Assembly: GCF_016461825.1 (NCBI RefSeq) | Contig: NZ_JAEMNU010000126.1 | Coordinates: forward strand, 40,188-84,833 | DNA from: Rugamonas violacea | Lineage (GTDB): Bacteria > Pseudomonadota > Gammaproteobacteria > Burkholderiales > Burkholderiaceae_D | Length of the DNA: 44,646 nt | Direction of reading: 5' to 3' | Part shown: piece by piece, positions 28,750 to 37,245 of the stretch | How positions within the stretch are numbered: the first letter of the stretch is position 1 | How the letters are laid out: every line of letters begins with the position of its first letter | The notes under the pieces: generated by a model | The model's database searches: none | Told to the model about the DNA's origin: nothing | The model's input: only the letters and a program-made list of their open reading frames with translations | Position numbers and translations under genes: made by a program

Positions 28750-31728
28750 ATGCGTATCATTCTTGACCTGCAGGCCTGCCAGGCCGCCAGCATGCACCGC
28801 GGCATTGGCCGCTACTCGATGGCGCTGGCCCAGGCGATGGCGCGCCAATGCGGCGGACACGAGCTGCACCTGGCCCTCAACGGCCAGTTCGACGCCGGCG
28901 CGACAGCCGTGCGTGCCGCCTTCGACACCCTGCTGCCGGCCGAGCGCATCCACGTCTTCGACATGCTGGCGCCGGTCGCCGAGTACGACCCGCGCAACGC
29001 CTGGCGCGCCCGCGCCGCCGAGCGCCTGCGCCAGCACTACCTGGCCGGCCTGAAGCCGGACGTGGTGCACCTGGCCAGCCTGTTCGAGGGCCTCAGCGAC
29101 GATGCCGTCGCCGCCTGCCCGCCGAGCAGCGGCCGCTTCGCCAGCGCCGTCACGCTGTACGACCTGATCCCGCTGCTGCGCAAGGACGTCTACCTGACCG
29201 AGCCGCGCGCCGCCGCCTGGTACTACCGCAAGCTGCAGGGCCTGAAGAACGCCGAGCTGCTGCTGGCCATCTCCGGCCACTCGCGCCGCGAGGGCCTCGC
29301 CGCGCTGCAACTGCCGGCCGAGCGCATCGTCAACATCTCGTCGGCGGTCGACCCCATCTTCCGCCCGCGCCAGCTGAGCGAGGACGCGGCGACGGCGCTG
29401 CGCGCCCGCTACGGCCTGAGTCGCCGCTTCATCATGTACACCGGCGGCGTCGATTACCGCAAGAATATCGAGGGCCTGATCGAGGCCTACGCCATGCTGC
29501 CCGAGGCGCTGCGGCGCGGCCACCAACTGGCCGTGGTGTGCAGCATCCAGCCGACCGACCGCCACCGCCTGCAGCAACTGGCCACCAAGCTGGGCCTGCC
29601 GGACGGCGACCTGGTGCTGACCGGCTTCGTCTCCGACGACGACCTGGTCTCGCTCTACAACAGCACCGCGCTGTTCGTCTTCCCCTCGCTGCAGGAGGGC
29701 TTCGGCCTGCCGGCGCTGGAGGCGATGCAGTGCGGCGTGCCGGTGATCGGCTCGGATTCGAGCAGCATCCCCGAAGTGATCGGGCGCGCCGACGCGCTGT
29801 TCGACCCGACCAGCGTGGCCGCCATCAGCGCCAAGATGGCCCAGGTGCTGGACGACGCCGGCTTCGCCGCCACGCTGGCCGCGCACGGCCTGGAACAGGC
29901 CAAGCTGTTCTCCTGGGACGCCAGCGCCAAGACCGCGCTGGCCGCCTTCGAGGACTGCCACGCCGCCCGCCAGGGCGCCAGCGGCGCCGTCGCCGCGACG
30001 GGCCGGCGGCCGCGCCTGGCCTATGTCTCGCCGCTGCCGCCTGAACGCTCCGGCATCGCCGACTACAGCGCCGACCTGCTGCCCGAACTGGCGCGCTACT
30101 ACGAAATCGACGTGGTGCTGGCACAGGACAAGGTCGGCGAGCCCTGGCTGGACGCCAACTTCGCCCAGCGCTCGGTCGAGTGGTTCGACGGCCACGCCGG
30201 CGAGTACGACCGCATCGTCTACCACTTCGGCAACTCGGCCTTCCACCAGCACATGTTCGGCCTGCTCGAACGCCACCCCGGCGTGGTGGTGCTGCACGAC
30301 TTCTTCATGAGCGGCATCACCAACTACGCCGCCGGCGCCAGTCCCTATCCAAACGCCTACAGCCGCGCCCTCTACCTGTCGCACGGCTACCGCGCCCTGA
30401 TCGACGAGCGCGCCGACGGACTGGAGGCCTCGATCTACCAGTACCCATGCAACCGCAGCGTACTCGACCATGCCGCCGGCATCATCGTCCACTCGCAGCA
30501 CTCGCGCCAGCTGGCCGAGCACTGGTATGGCGCCGGCAGCGCCGCCGACTGGCGCATGATCCCGCTGCTGCGCATGCTGCCCGAGCGGATCGACAAGGCC
30601 GCCGCGCGGCGCCTGCTGGGGATCCCGGACGGCCAGTTCGTGGTCTGCTCGTTCGGCATGCTGGCCGTCACCAAGTGCAACGACCAGATCGTCGAGGCCT
30701 GGCTGGGCAGCGCGCTGGCCAGCGACACCGATGCCCGCCTGGTGTTCGTCGGCGAGAACGACGCGCTGCAGTTCGGCCGCGCGCTCGAACAGCGCATCGC
30801 CGGCAGCAACGTCAGCATCACCGGCTTCGCCAGCCAGGACAGCTACCGCCTCTACCTGGCAGCGGCCGACGCCGCCGTGCAGCTGCGCAGCCGTTCGCGC
30901 GGCGAGACCTCGGCCACCGTGCTCGATTGCCTGTCGTTCCGCCTGCCGACGGTGATCAACGCGCACGGCTCGGCGGCCGAAGTGCCGGCTCACGTCGCCA
31001 TCCGCCTGGCCGACCGCTTCAGCCGGGACGACCTGGCCGCCGCCCTGCTGCGCCTGCGCCGCGAGCCGGCGCTGCGCGCCCTGCTGTCGGACGAAGCCGG
31101 CGCCTACATGGCGGCGCTGCACCACCCGGCGCGCATCGGCGTGGCCTATCGCGACGCCATCGAAGAATTCGCCCGCGACGGCGCCCACACCGCCGAGCGC
31201 GAGCTGCTGGCGGCACTGGCCGCCATCGACGGCGCCGTCGGCCCCGACGAGGCCGACCTGCTGGCCACCGCCAGCTGCATCGCCGCCAACCGGCCGCGCG
31301 CCGGCCAGCCGCAGGTGCTGGTCGACGTCAGCGCGCTGGCCGACTCGACGCGCCGGCCGGCCGACGCGGCGGCCCAGGAGGCGCTGCTGCTGCGCTTGCT
31401 GGCGGCACCGCCGGACGGCCACCGGGTCGAACCGGTGCTGTGGCGGCACGACCACTACCGCTACGCGCGGCGCTACGCGCTGGCGCTGATCGAGCGGCCC
31501 GAGCTGGTGCTCGACGAGGGCGCCGCCGAGCTGCGCGCCGGCGACTACCTGCTCAGCCCGTACGCTGCCGCGCCGGCCATCGCCGCCGCCACGCTGGCCA
31601 ACCGCGGCGTGCGCCAGTTGGCGCTGCCGGCCGGCGACGACACCGAGGCCGCCCTGGCGCAACTAACGGCAGCGCTGGCGCCGGGCGGCGCGACGGCGGC
31701 CGCTCCGCTAACGGCAGAGGCAAGCTAG
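28750..31728 (+). CDS. Tandem-domain GT4 glycosyltransferase
   Basis: 992 residues with two GT-B units. Unit 1 (~1-400) starts MRIILDLQACQAASMHRGIG and has the donor-site motif FPSLQEGFGLPALEAM with intact EX7E. Unit 2 (~418-800) starts PRLAYVSPLPPERSGIADYS; its donor motif RGETSATVLDC has Asp where the second Glu would be, as in a known GT4 subgroup. Residues ~855-960 look like a worn copy of the N-terminal half of the next gene's product. Tandem GT4 enzymes such as WbdA build repeating units, so this is probably the main polymerase of the glycan. The sugars cannot be read from sequence. Confidence 0.88.
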   Translation: MRIILDLQACQAASMHRGIGRYSMALAQAMARQCGGHELHLALNGQFDAGATAVRAAFDTLLPAERIHVFDMLAPVAEYDPRNAWRARAAERLRQHYLAGLKPDVVHLASLFEGLSDDAVAACPPSSGRFASAVTLYDLIPLLRKDVYLTEPRAAAWYYRKLQGLKNAELLLAISGHSRREGLAALQLPAERIVNISSAVDPIFRPRQLSEDAATALRARYGLSRRFIMYTGGVDYRKNIEGLIEAYAMLPEALRRGHQLAVVCSIQPTDRHRLQQLATKLGLPDGDLVLTGFVSDDDLVSLYNSTALFVFPSLQEGFGLPALEAMQCGVPVIGSDSSSIPEVIGRADALFDPTSVAAISAKMAQVLDDAGFAATLAAHGLEQAKLFSWDASAKTALAAFEDCHAARQGASGAVAATGRRPRLAYVSPLPPERSGIADYSADLLPELARYYEIDVVLAQDKVGEPWLDANFAQRSVEWFDGHAGEYDRIVYHFGNSAFHQHMFGLLERHPGVVVLHDFFMSGITNYAAGASPYPNAYSRALYLSHGYRALIDERADGLEASIYQYPCNRSVLDHAAGIIVHSQHSRQLAEHWYGAGSAADWRMIPLLRMLPERIDKAAARRLLGIPDGQFVVCSFGMLAVTKCNDQIVEAWLGSALASDTDARLVFVGENDALQFGRALEQRIAGSNVSITGFASQDSYRLYLAAADAAVQLRSRSRGETSATVLDCLSFRLPTVINAHGSAAEVPAHVAIRLADRFSRDDLAAALLRLRREPALRALLSDEAGAYMAALHHPARIGVAYRDAIEEFARDGAHTAERELLAALAAIDGAVGPDEADLLATASCIAANRPRAGQPQVLVDVSALADSTRRPADAAAQEALLLRLLAAPPDGHRVEPVLWRHDHYRYARRYALALIERPELVLDEGAAELRAGDYLLSPYAAAPAIAAATLANRGVRQLALPAGDDTEAALAQLTAALAPGGATAAAPLTAEAS

Positions 31729-31729
31729 G

Positions 31730-32914
31730 ATGGCCGGCCCGGAACAAGGCGCTGGCGCCGAACGGCAGTTGCTGGTCGACCTGTCGGTGCTGCACCGCCA
31801 CGACGATCAGTCCGGCATCCAGCGGCTGGTGCGCAACACCCTGCGCGCCCTGCTGGCGGCACCGCCGGCCGGCCTGCGCGTCTGCCCGGTGTACGACGCC
31901 GGCGGCCACTATGCCTACACGGCATGCCACGGCGGCAGCGCCGCCGAGGGCGCGCCGATCAGCGTGCGCGCCGGCGACATCTTCCTCGGCCTCGACCTTT
32001 GCCCCGATCAGGTGCCGCTCAACCGCGCCGTCTTCGCAGACCTGCGCCGCCACGGCGTCGGCCTGTACTTCGTCGTCTACGACCTGCTGCCGCTAACCCT
32101 GCCGGCCATGTTCGCGCCCGGCGCTGCGCCCTGGTTCAGCCGCTGGCTCGACACCGTCGCCGCGCTGGCCGACGGCCTGCTGTGCATCTCGCGCGCGGTC
32201 GCCGACGAACTGCTGGCCTGGCTGGAACAGGCCGCCGTGGTGCGTCCGGCCGCGCTGCGGGTCGGCTACTTCCACCTCGGCGCCGACCTGGCCGCCGAGC
32301 TGCCGGCCGGCGCCGCGCCGGCCGCCGCCGAGCAGGCGGTGCTGGCGCGGTTGGCGCAGCGGCCGGCCTTCCTGATGGTCGGCACGCTGGAGCCGCGCAA
32401 GATGCACGCCCAGGCGCTCGACGCCTTCGAGCTGCTATGGCGCCAGGGCGGCGACGCCAGCCTGGTCGTCGTCGGCAAGCCCGGCTGGCTGACCGAGCAC
32501 CTACAACAACGCTTGCTCGACCATGCCGAGCTGGGCCAGCGCCTATTCTGGCTGCCCGCCGCCAGCGACGCCGCGCTGCTGCAGCTGTACCAGCAGTGCG
32601 CGGCGCTGCTGGCCGCCTCGGCCGGCGAGGGCTTCGGCCTACCGCTGATCGAGGCGGCCCAGCACGGCCTGCCCATCCTGGCACGCGACATCCCGGTGTT
32701 CCGCGAGGTGTGCGGCGGGCACGCCGTCTACTTCGACGGCGCCGGCGTCGAACTGGCGGCGGCACTGCATCAGTGGCTGGCGCGGCGCGCAGCCGGCACG
32801 CTGCCCGATGCGCGCGCCCTGCCCTGGCAAACCTGGCGCGCCAGCAGCGAGAATTTGTTACGAATTGTAATGGAGCAAGATTGGTACAAACTGGCGCCGA
32901 CCCTGCTGCCATAA
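31730..32914 (+). CDS. GT4 family glycosyltransferase
   Basis: 394-residue GT-B enzyme beginning one base after the previous stop, so probably coupled to it. It starts with LLVDLSVLHRHDDQSGIQRL and has the hinge FLMVGTLEPRKMHAQALDAF. The donor motif SAGEGFGLPLIEAAQHGLPI has an intact EX7E. It uses a nucleotide sugar in the cytoplasm to extend the glycan. It closes the first polysaccharide group; the following 182 bases (32915-33096) carry a likely promoter for the next group. Confidence 0.9.
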   Translation: MAGPEQGAGAERQLLVDLSVLHRHDDQSGIQRLVRNTLRALLAAPPAGLRVCPVYDAGGHYAYTACHGGSAAEGAPISVRAGDIFLGLDLCPDQVPLNRAVFADLRRHGVGLYFVVYDLLPLTLPAMFAPGAAPWFSRWLDTVAALADGLLCISRAVADELLAWLEQAAVVRPAALRVGYFHLGADLAAELPAGAAPAAAEQAVLARLAQRPAFLMVGTLEPRKMHAQALDAFELLWRQGGDASLVVVGKPGWLTEHLQQRLLDHAELGQRLFWLPAASDAALLQLYQQCAALLAASAGEGFGLPLIEAAQHGLPILARDIPVFREVCGGHAVYFDGAGVELAAALHQWLARRAAGTLPDARALPWQTWRASSENLLRIVMEQDWYKLAPTLLP

Positions 32915-33061
32915 GATCCGCCTACAAAATTTTACCAATTCTGCCTGCCCCAGGACGACACAGTGAAGAGCGATAAACCCTACAATACGCCAGTCCGTTT
33001 TTTTGCGCCGCCAGGACCTAGGAAATCAGCCGGCATTGCTCCTAGAGTTGCATTACTGACA

Positions 33062-33067
33062 TATAAT
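33062..33067 (+). promoter_or_regulatory. TATAAT -10 element before the membrane glycosyltransferase gene
   Basis: Consensus TATAAT, 29 bases before the ATG at 33097, in an AT-rich gap. The -35 is weak. Confidence 0.45.
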
Positions 33068-33096
33068 CCACTTTCCTTTTCCTGTCCTTACCTCTC

Positions 33097-35178
33097 ATGC
33101 CCCCACGCCAACAAGTTTATCGCCTCCTGAGTCAACGCGTACTGCCGATAATCCTTGGCATCAATTTTTTGCTACTACTCGTCTTTCTAACCTTTGATTA
33201 TCAGGTGATGTTCCATTCTGATTCGGCGGTCAAAAATTTGCTGGCGCAGGAAATCTGGGAAACCGGCCAGTATTTCCCCCGCGACTGGAATTACGTCAAC
33301 AACGACCTGTGGGTGTTCTACACACAAACCTTCATCGTGCCGCTGCTGGGCTGGTTCGAGAACGGCTTCGCTCTGCACGCTTTTTCCGACGTCGTCTCGG
33401 CCACGCTGATCCTGCTGGCGACCTGGCTCGTCACCGGAATGCTCGAACAGAGCCGCGCCGCACGCCTAGTCAGCACCATCCTGATCAGCAGCGGCATGTC
33501 GGTGATCTTCGCCGAGCACGTATTCGGTCAGGCCGCCTATGGCTCGATGTACTACATGGGCTGCTTCCTGCTGTATTCCTACTGGCGGCTGAATGCCGCA
33601 CAGGGCCGTGCCGTACTGGGCTGGAGCGTGTCCACGTTTGTGATGGCGCTGCTGGTGTTCTGGGCCAATCCGCAACGCGCGCTGATGTACTACGGTTTGC
33701 CGCTGCTGACCGCCGCGCTGGCGCTGCACGGCCTAGACCACTACCGCAGCAGCAGCAGCAGCAGCAGCGCAGCGGCCAGCGTCCACCAGCCGAGCAGGTC
33801 CGGGCGCCATTTGCTAGTTCTGGCGCTAGGCTCGATCACCGGCATCGCCCTGCACTGCTATATTCGCCGCCTAGTCCACATCGACAGCGGCCTGACCGTC
33901 ATCCACTGGCTGCCCTCCAACAGCATCATCAACAATGCCATGGGCACCGTGCGCGGCATCCTGACGCTATTCGACGGCCTGCCCGCGGCGGAAGCCAAAG
34001 TGATCTCCGTCTCCGGCGCGTATACCTTGCTGCGCATGCTGGCGGCGGTGTCCATGCTGGTGCTGCTGCCCTGGTCGGTACTCAACGCCATCCAGGCGCA
34101 GCAACGCAGCCGCATGTATTTTGCCGTCTTCACGCTGGTCTCGCTGGCCGGCAACCTGCTGCTGATCCTGACCACCTCACTGGCCGACATGTCGGCGCCG
34201 GAAGCGTCGGTGCGCTATCTGGTGCCAACCCTGCTGTTCATGATGATCCTGCTGGCCGGCACGATATTCGACCAGCCCGGCATCGCCGTGCGCACCCGTG
34301 TGATCGGCCTGTTCGCCATCGCCGTGCTGGGCACCAGCGCGCCCATGGTATACATCAAGGCCTTCGATGACCATTACCGCTTCCCGCTGCGCAAGACCCC
34401 GTATGTGGATGCCCACAAACGGCTCGGCGCTTTCCTCGAAGAAAACAAACTGCACTACGGCTACGCCACGTTCTGGAACGCCGGCAAGGTGACGGTGCTG
34501 AGCCAGCAACACGTCAAGGTGCGCCAGGTCAGTCTTGAAACCGGCGTGCCGATGCCGATGCGGACGCTGTCGTCGAACCGCTGGTACCGTCCGGAAGCCT
34601 GGCAGGGCGAAACCTTCCTGGTGCTGCCCGATTCCCAGCTCCAGGATGTCGACCTGCCGCGCCTGTTCAGCCTGGCCGGCCAACCGCTGCGCACGCTACG
34701 CTTTGAAGATGGTTGGACGATTTATGTCTTCGCCGATAACCTGGCGGCGACGATAACGTCCTGGGATTTCGAGGCGCGCACACCGCGCAAGAGCAAAATG
34801 ACCGCCGCCACCCCGCATCAAATCGGCGCACTGCAGAGCGTAGCGGGCCAGCCGGCCGCACTGGTGGCACAGGATGCCGAACGCGGCGCGCTGATGTTCG
34901 GCCCAACCAGCGGCGTCGTGCCCGGCACCTACCTGGTCAGCTTCGATGTCGAGGCCACCGGCCAGGCACAAACTTTCGGCCACGTCGATGTCTGCATCAA
35001 TGCCGGCGGCTATGTGCTGGCACAGCAAGCCATCACTCAGCCGGGCCGGCAAAAGCTGACCTTGCGCTTCAACACCAAACAGCCGCTCGATCCGCTAGAG
35101 TTTCGCGTCATCAAACAAGGCGGCGGCCTGCTCAAGGTCAGCGAGGTGGAACTTCGCCGCGACCTGAGCGCCGACTGA
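33097..35178 (+). CDS. Polytopic membrane protein, GT-C-like glycosyltransferase
   Basis: 693 residues. About ten membrane helices span ~15-435. The first periplasmic loop (FHSDSAVKNLLAQEIWETGQ, then YFPRDW and NDLWVF) has the acidic layout expected of GT-C enzymes that use polyprenyl-phosphate sugars. The C-terminal ~250 residues are soluble; ~560-690 looks like a beta-sandwich carbohydrate-binding domain. No family was named with certainty. Its neighbours are a polyprenyl-phosphate glycosyltransferase and a small flippase, so it is probably the enzyme that attaches the sugar in the periplasm. Codon use is somewhat less GC-rich than in the genes before it. Confidence 0.7.
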   Translation: MPPRQQVYRLLSQRVLPIILGINFLLLLVFLTFDYQVMFHSDSAVKNLLAQEIWETGQYFPRDWNYVNNDLWVFYTQTFIVPLLGWFENGFALHAFSDVVSATLILLATWLVTGMLEQSRAARLVSTILISSGMSVIFAEHVFGQAAYGSMYYMGCFLLYSYWRLNAAQGRAVLGWSVSTFVMALLVFWANPQRALMYYGLPLLTAALALHGLDHYRSSSSSSSAAASVHQPSRSGRHLLVLALGSITGIALHCYIRRLVHIDSGLTVIHWLPSNSIINNAMGTVRGILTLFDGLPAAEAKVISVSGAYTLLRMLAAVSMLVLLPWSVLNAIQAQQRSRMYFAVFTLVSLAGNLLLILTTSLADMSAPEASVRYLVPTLLFMMILLAGTIFDQPGIAVRTRVIGLFAIAVLGTSAPMVYIKAFDDHYRFPLRKTPYVDAHKRLGAFLEENKLHYGYATFWNAGKVTVLSQQHVKVRQVSLETGVPMPMRTLSSNRWYRPEAWQGETFLVLPDSQLQDVDLPRLFSLAGQPLRTLRFEDGWTIYVFADNLAATITSWDFEARTPRKSKMTAATPHQIGALQSVAGQPAALVAQDAERGALMFGPTSGVVPGTYLVSFDVEATGQAQTFGHVDVCINAGGYVLAQQAITQPGRQKLTLRFNTKQPLDPLEFRVIKQGGGLLKVSEVELRRDLSAD
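33748..33768 (+). repeat. (AGC)7 microsatellite inside the GT-C-like gene
   Basis: Seven AGC triplets encode Ser218-224 in a cytoplasmic-looking loop. Being in frame, copy changes would alter loop length without a frameshift. Confidence 0.8.
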
Positions 35179-35216
35179 GCCATCATCTTCGCAGAAAGTA
35201 AAGCAGAAAGCCCATC

Positions 35217-36173
35217 ATGTCAGTAACAGTACCCGTCATTTCGGTCGTCATTCCGGTCTACAAGGCCGAAAAGATGCTCGACGAACTATACCAACGCCTG
35301 CGCACGGCCCTCGAGACGATCAGCCCGCACTTCGAAATCATCCTGGTCGAAGACTGCGGCGGCGACCGCTCGTGGTCCGTCATCGAACGTTTGGCGCAGG
35401 CCGATAGCCGGGTTATCGGCCTGCAGTTCAGCCGCAACTTCGGCCAGCACTATGGCATCACGGCCGGCCTCGATCACTGCCGCGGCGAGTGGGCGGTGGT
35501 GATGGACTGCGACCTGCAAGACCAGCCGGAGGAAATCCCCCAACTGTACGCCAAGGCCCAGGAAGGCTACGACGTGGTACTGGCGCTGCGCGGTGCGCGT
35601 CAGGACCCGCTGCTCAAGCGCTTCACCTCGTGGCTGTTCTACCGCCTGTTCAGCTATCTGGCCGACATCGACTTCGACGGCGACAGCGGCAATTTTCGCA
35701 TCATGTCTCGTCAGGTGGTACGCAACTTCAACCGCATGCGCGAGCAGCTGCGCTTTTTCGGCGGCCATGTGCAGTGGATGGGTTTCCCCACCACCGGCAT
35801 CCAAGTGCGCCACGACGAACGCCTCGAAGGCCAGTCGACCTACACCTTCGCCAAGCTGTGGAAGCTGGCCGCCGACACCATCATCGCCTACTCCGACAAG
35901 CCGCTGCGCATGGCGGCCCGGCTCGGCCTGAGCATGGCCGCCGTATCGTTCGGCTTCGGCAGCTTCATCCTCGGCCGCTCGCTGCTGCACAGCTCGCCGA
36001 TCCCCGGCTGGGCCAGCCTGATCGTCTCGCTCTACTTCATCGGCGGCCTGATCATCGGCATCCTCGGCATCCTCGGCGTCTACCTGGGCAAGACCTTCGA
36101 CGAGAGCAAGAAGCGGCCGCTGTACATCGTGCGCCGCGCCACCGCCAACGCCGGGCAGCTGCATGAACACTGA
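35217..36173 (+). CDS. GT2 polyprenyl-phosphate glycosyltransferase (GtrB/ArnC-like)
   Basis: 318 residues. The GT-A domain (~1-230) has ISVVIPVYKAEKMLDELYQR, the donor-site DCDLQDQPEEIP and, later, LEGQSTYTFAKLWKLAADTI. Two C-terminal membrane helices (~240-300) are typical of the DPM1/GtrB/ArnC group. It should load a sugar onto undecaprenyl phosphate at the inner face of the membrane. The next gene overlaps its end by 11 bases. With the small flippase and the GT-C-like protein it makes a complete sugar-decorating set. Confidence 0.92.
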   Translation: MSVTVPVISVVIPVYKAEKMLDELYQRLRTALETISPHFEIILVEDCGGDRSWSVIERLAQADSRVIGLQFSRNFGQHYGITAGLDHCRGEWAVVMDCDLQDQPEEIPQLYAKAQEGYDVVLALRGARQDPLLKRFTSWLFYRLFSYLADIDFDGDSGNFRIMSRQVVRNFNRMREQLRFFGGHVQWMGFPTTGIQVRHDERLEGQSTYTFAKLWKLAADTIIAYSDKPLRMAARLGLSMAAVSFGFGSFILGRSLLHSSPIPGWASLIVSLYFIGGLIIGILGILGVYLGKTFDESKKRPLYIVRRATANAGQLHEH

Positions 36174-36867
36174 GGCTGCCATGGCGCTGCTGACGCCCGC
36201 GCCCTGGGACCAAGCGGCCTTCGGCCTGCCGGCCTGGGAGCTGGCCGAATACTCGGCCGCCGCGCTGGCGCTGGCCGATGTCACGCCGGGCATCCAGACC
36301 GCCAAGATCGAGCCGCTGGCCGACAAACGCGCGCTGCAGCAGCACGGCTTCTACTACGTCGACACGCTGCTCGAAACGGCGGCCACGGCGGCCCAGCTGC
36401 GCACGCCGGCCACCGCCGCGCCAGCCGGCCTGAGTGTGGTCCACTGCGCCGCGCCCGGCTTCAATGCCGCCGCCGCGCTGGCGATCTGCCACGGCGCCTT
36501 TGCGCACGGCCGCTTCCAGCGCGACCTGAACATGGACCAGGCCGGCGCGCGGCGCCGCTACGACGGCTGGCTGAGCCAACTGATCGCCGCCGACGCCGTC
36601 TATGGCCTGTACGCCGACGGCCAACTGGCCGGCTTCATCGGCCACCACGGCCACAGCCTGGTGCTGCACGCGGTGGCGCCGGCCTGGCGCGGCCGCGGCC
36701 TGGCCAAGCACTGGTGGCACATGGTGGCGCTACAGCTGTTCGACGCCGGCCACGAGCGCGTGACCAGCTCCATCTCGGCCGCCAACGTCGCCGTGCTCAA
36801 TCTGTACGCCTCGCTCGGCTTCTCGTTCGGCCGGCCGCAGGACATCTACCACCGCATCGTCAAGTAA
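36163..36867 (+). CDS. GNAT acetyltransferase, WecD-like
   Basis: 234 residues. The C-terminal half is a GNAT fold with VYGLYADGQLAGFIGHHGHS, the acetyl-CoA loop VAPAWRGRGLAKHWWH and SAANVAVLNLYASLGFSFGR. The N-terminal half resembles WecD/RffC, the dTDP-4-amino-4,6-dideoxygalactose acetyltransferase, including the INxD-like NMDQAGARRRYDGW segment. A matching aminotransferase gene lies two genes downstream, so the pair probably makes a dTDP-4-acetamido-4,6-dideoxyhexose. The start overlaps the GT2 gene; an ATG at 36181 is an alternative. Confidence 0.8.
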   Translation: MNTEAAMALLTPAPWDQAAFGLPAWELAEYSAAALALADVTPGIQTAKIEPLADKRALQQHGFYYVDTLLETAATAAQLRTPATAAPAGLSVVHCAAPGFNAAAALAICHGAFAHGRFQRDLNMDQAGARRRYDGWLSQLIAADAVYGLYADGQLAGFIGHHGHSLVLHAVAPAWRGRGLAKHWWHMVALQLFDAGHERVTSSISAANVAVLNLYASLGFSFGRPQDIYHRIVK

Positions 36868-36871
36868 AGCC

Positions 36872-37234
36872 ATGAACTACCTCTATATCGCCCTGACCAT
36901 CGCCCTGACCGTGTACGGCCAGATCGCCATCAAGATGCAGGTGCTGCAGGCCGGCGAACTGCCCGCCGACGGCGGCGGCAAGCTGGCCTTCCTGCTGCGC
37001 CTGCTGCTCAACCCGTGGATCGTCAGCGCCTTCGCCGCCGCCTTCCTCGCCTCGATCGCCTGGATGGGGGCGATGACCAAGTTCCAGCTGAGCCATGCCT
37101 ACCCCTTCATGAGCCTCAATTTCGTCATCGTGCTCGCCTTGAGCGCCTGGCTGTTCCATGAACCGATGTCGATGACCAGGCTCATCGGCGTCACCCTGAT
37201 CTGCGTCGGCACCGTCGTCGCCGCCCAGGGCTAA
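36872..37234 (+). CDS. Small EamA/SMR-type membrane protein, possible lipid-sugar flippase
   Basis: 120 residues with four membrane helices, starting MNYLYIALTIALTVYGQIAI. The later LSHAYPFMSLNFVIVLALSA and the final RLIGVTLICVGTVVAAQG match the SMR/EamA fold of ArnE/ArnF. Such small proteins flip undecaprenyl-phosphate sugars from the inner to the outer face of the membrane. It starts 4 bases after the acetyltransferase stop and ends 11 bases before the aminotransferase ATG. Confidence 0.85.
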   Translation: MNYLYIALTIALTVYGQIAIKMQVLQAGELPADGGGKLAFLLRLLLNPWIVSAFAAAFLASIAWMGAMTKFQLSHAYPFMSLNFVIVLALSAWLFHEPMSMTRLIGVTLICVGTVVAAQG

Positions 37235-37245
37235 CCGGAGACCCC

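Noticed and set aside
30890..30960. Loss of activity in the second unit of the tandem glycosyltransferase because the second Glu of EX7E is Asp
   Set aside because: The GETS-x-T-V-x-D pattern is, as I recall, normal in one GT4 subgroup, so inactivation cannot be claimed.
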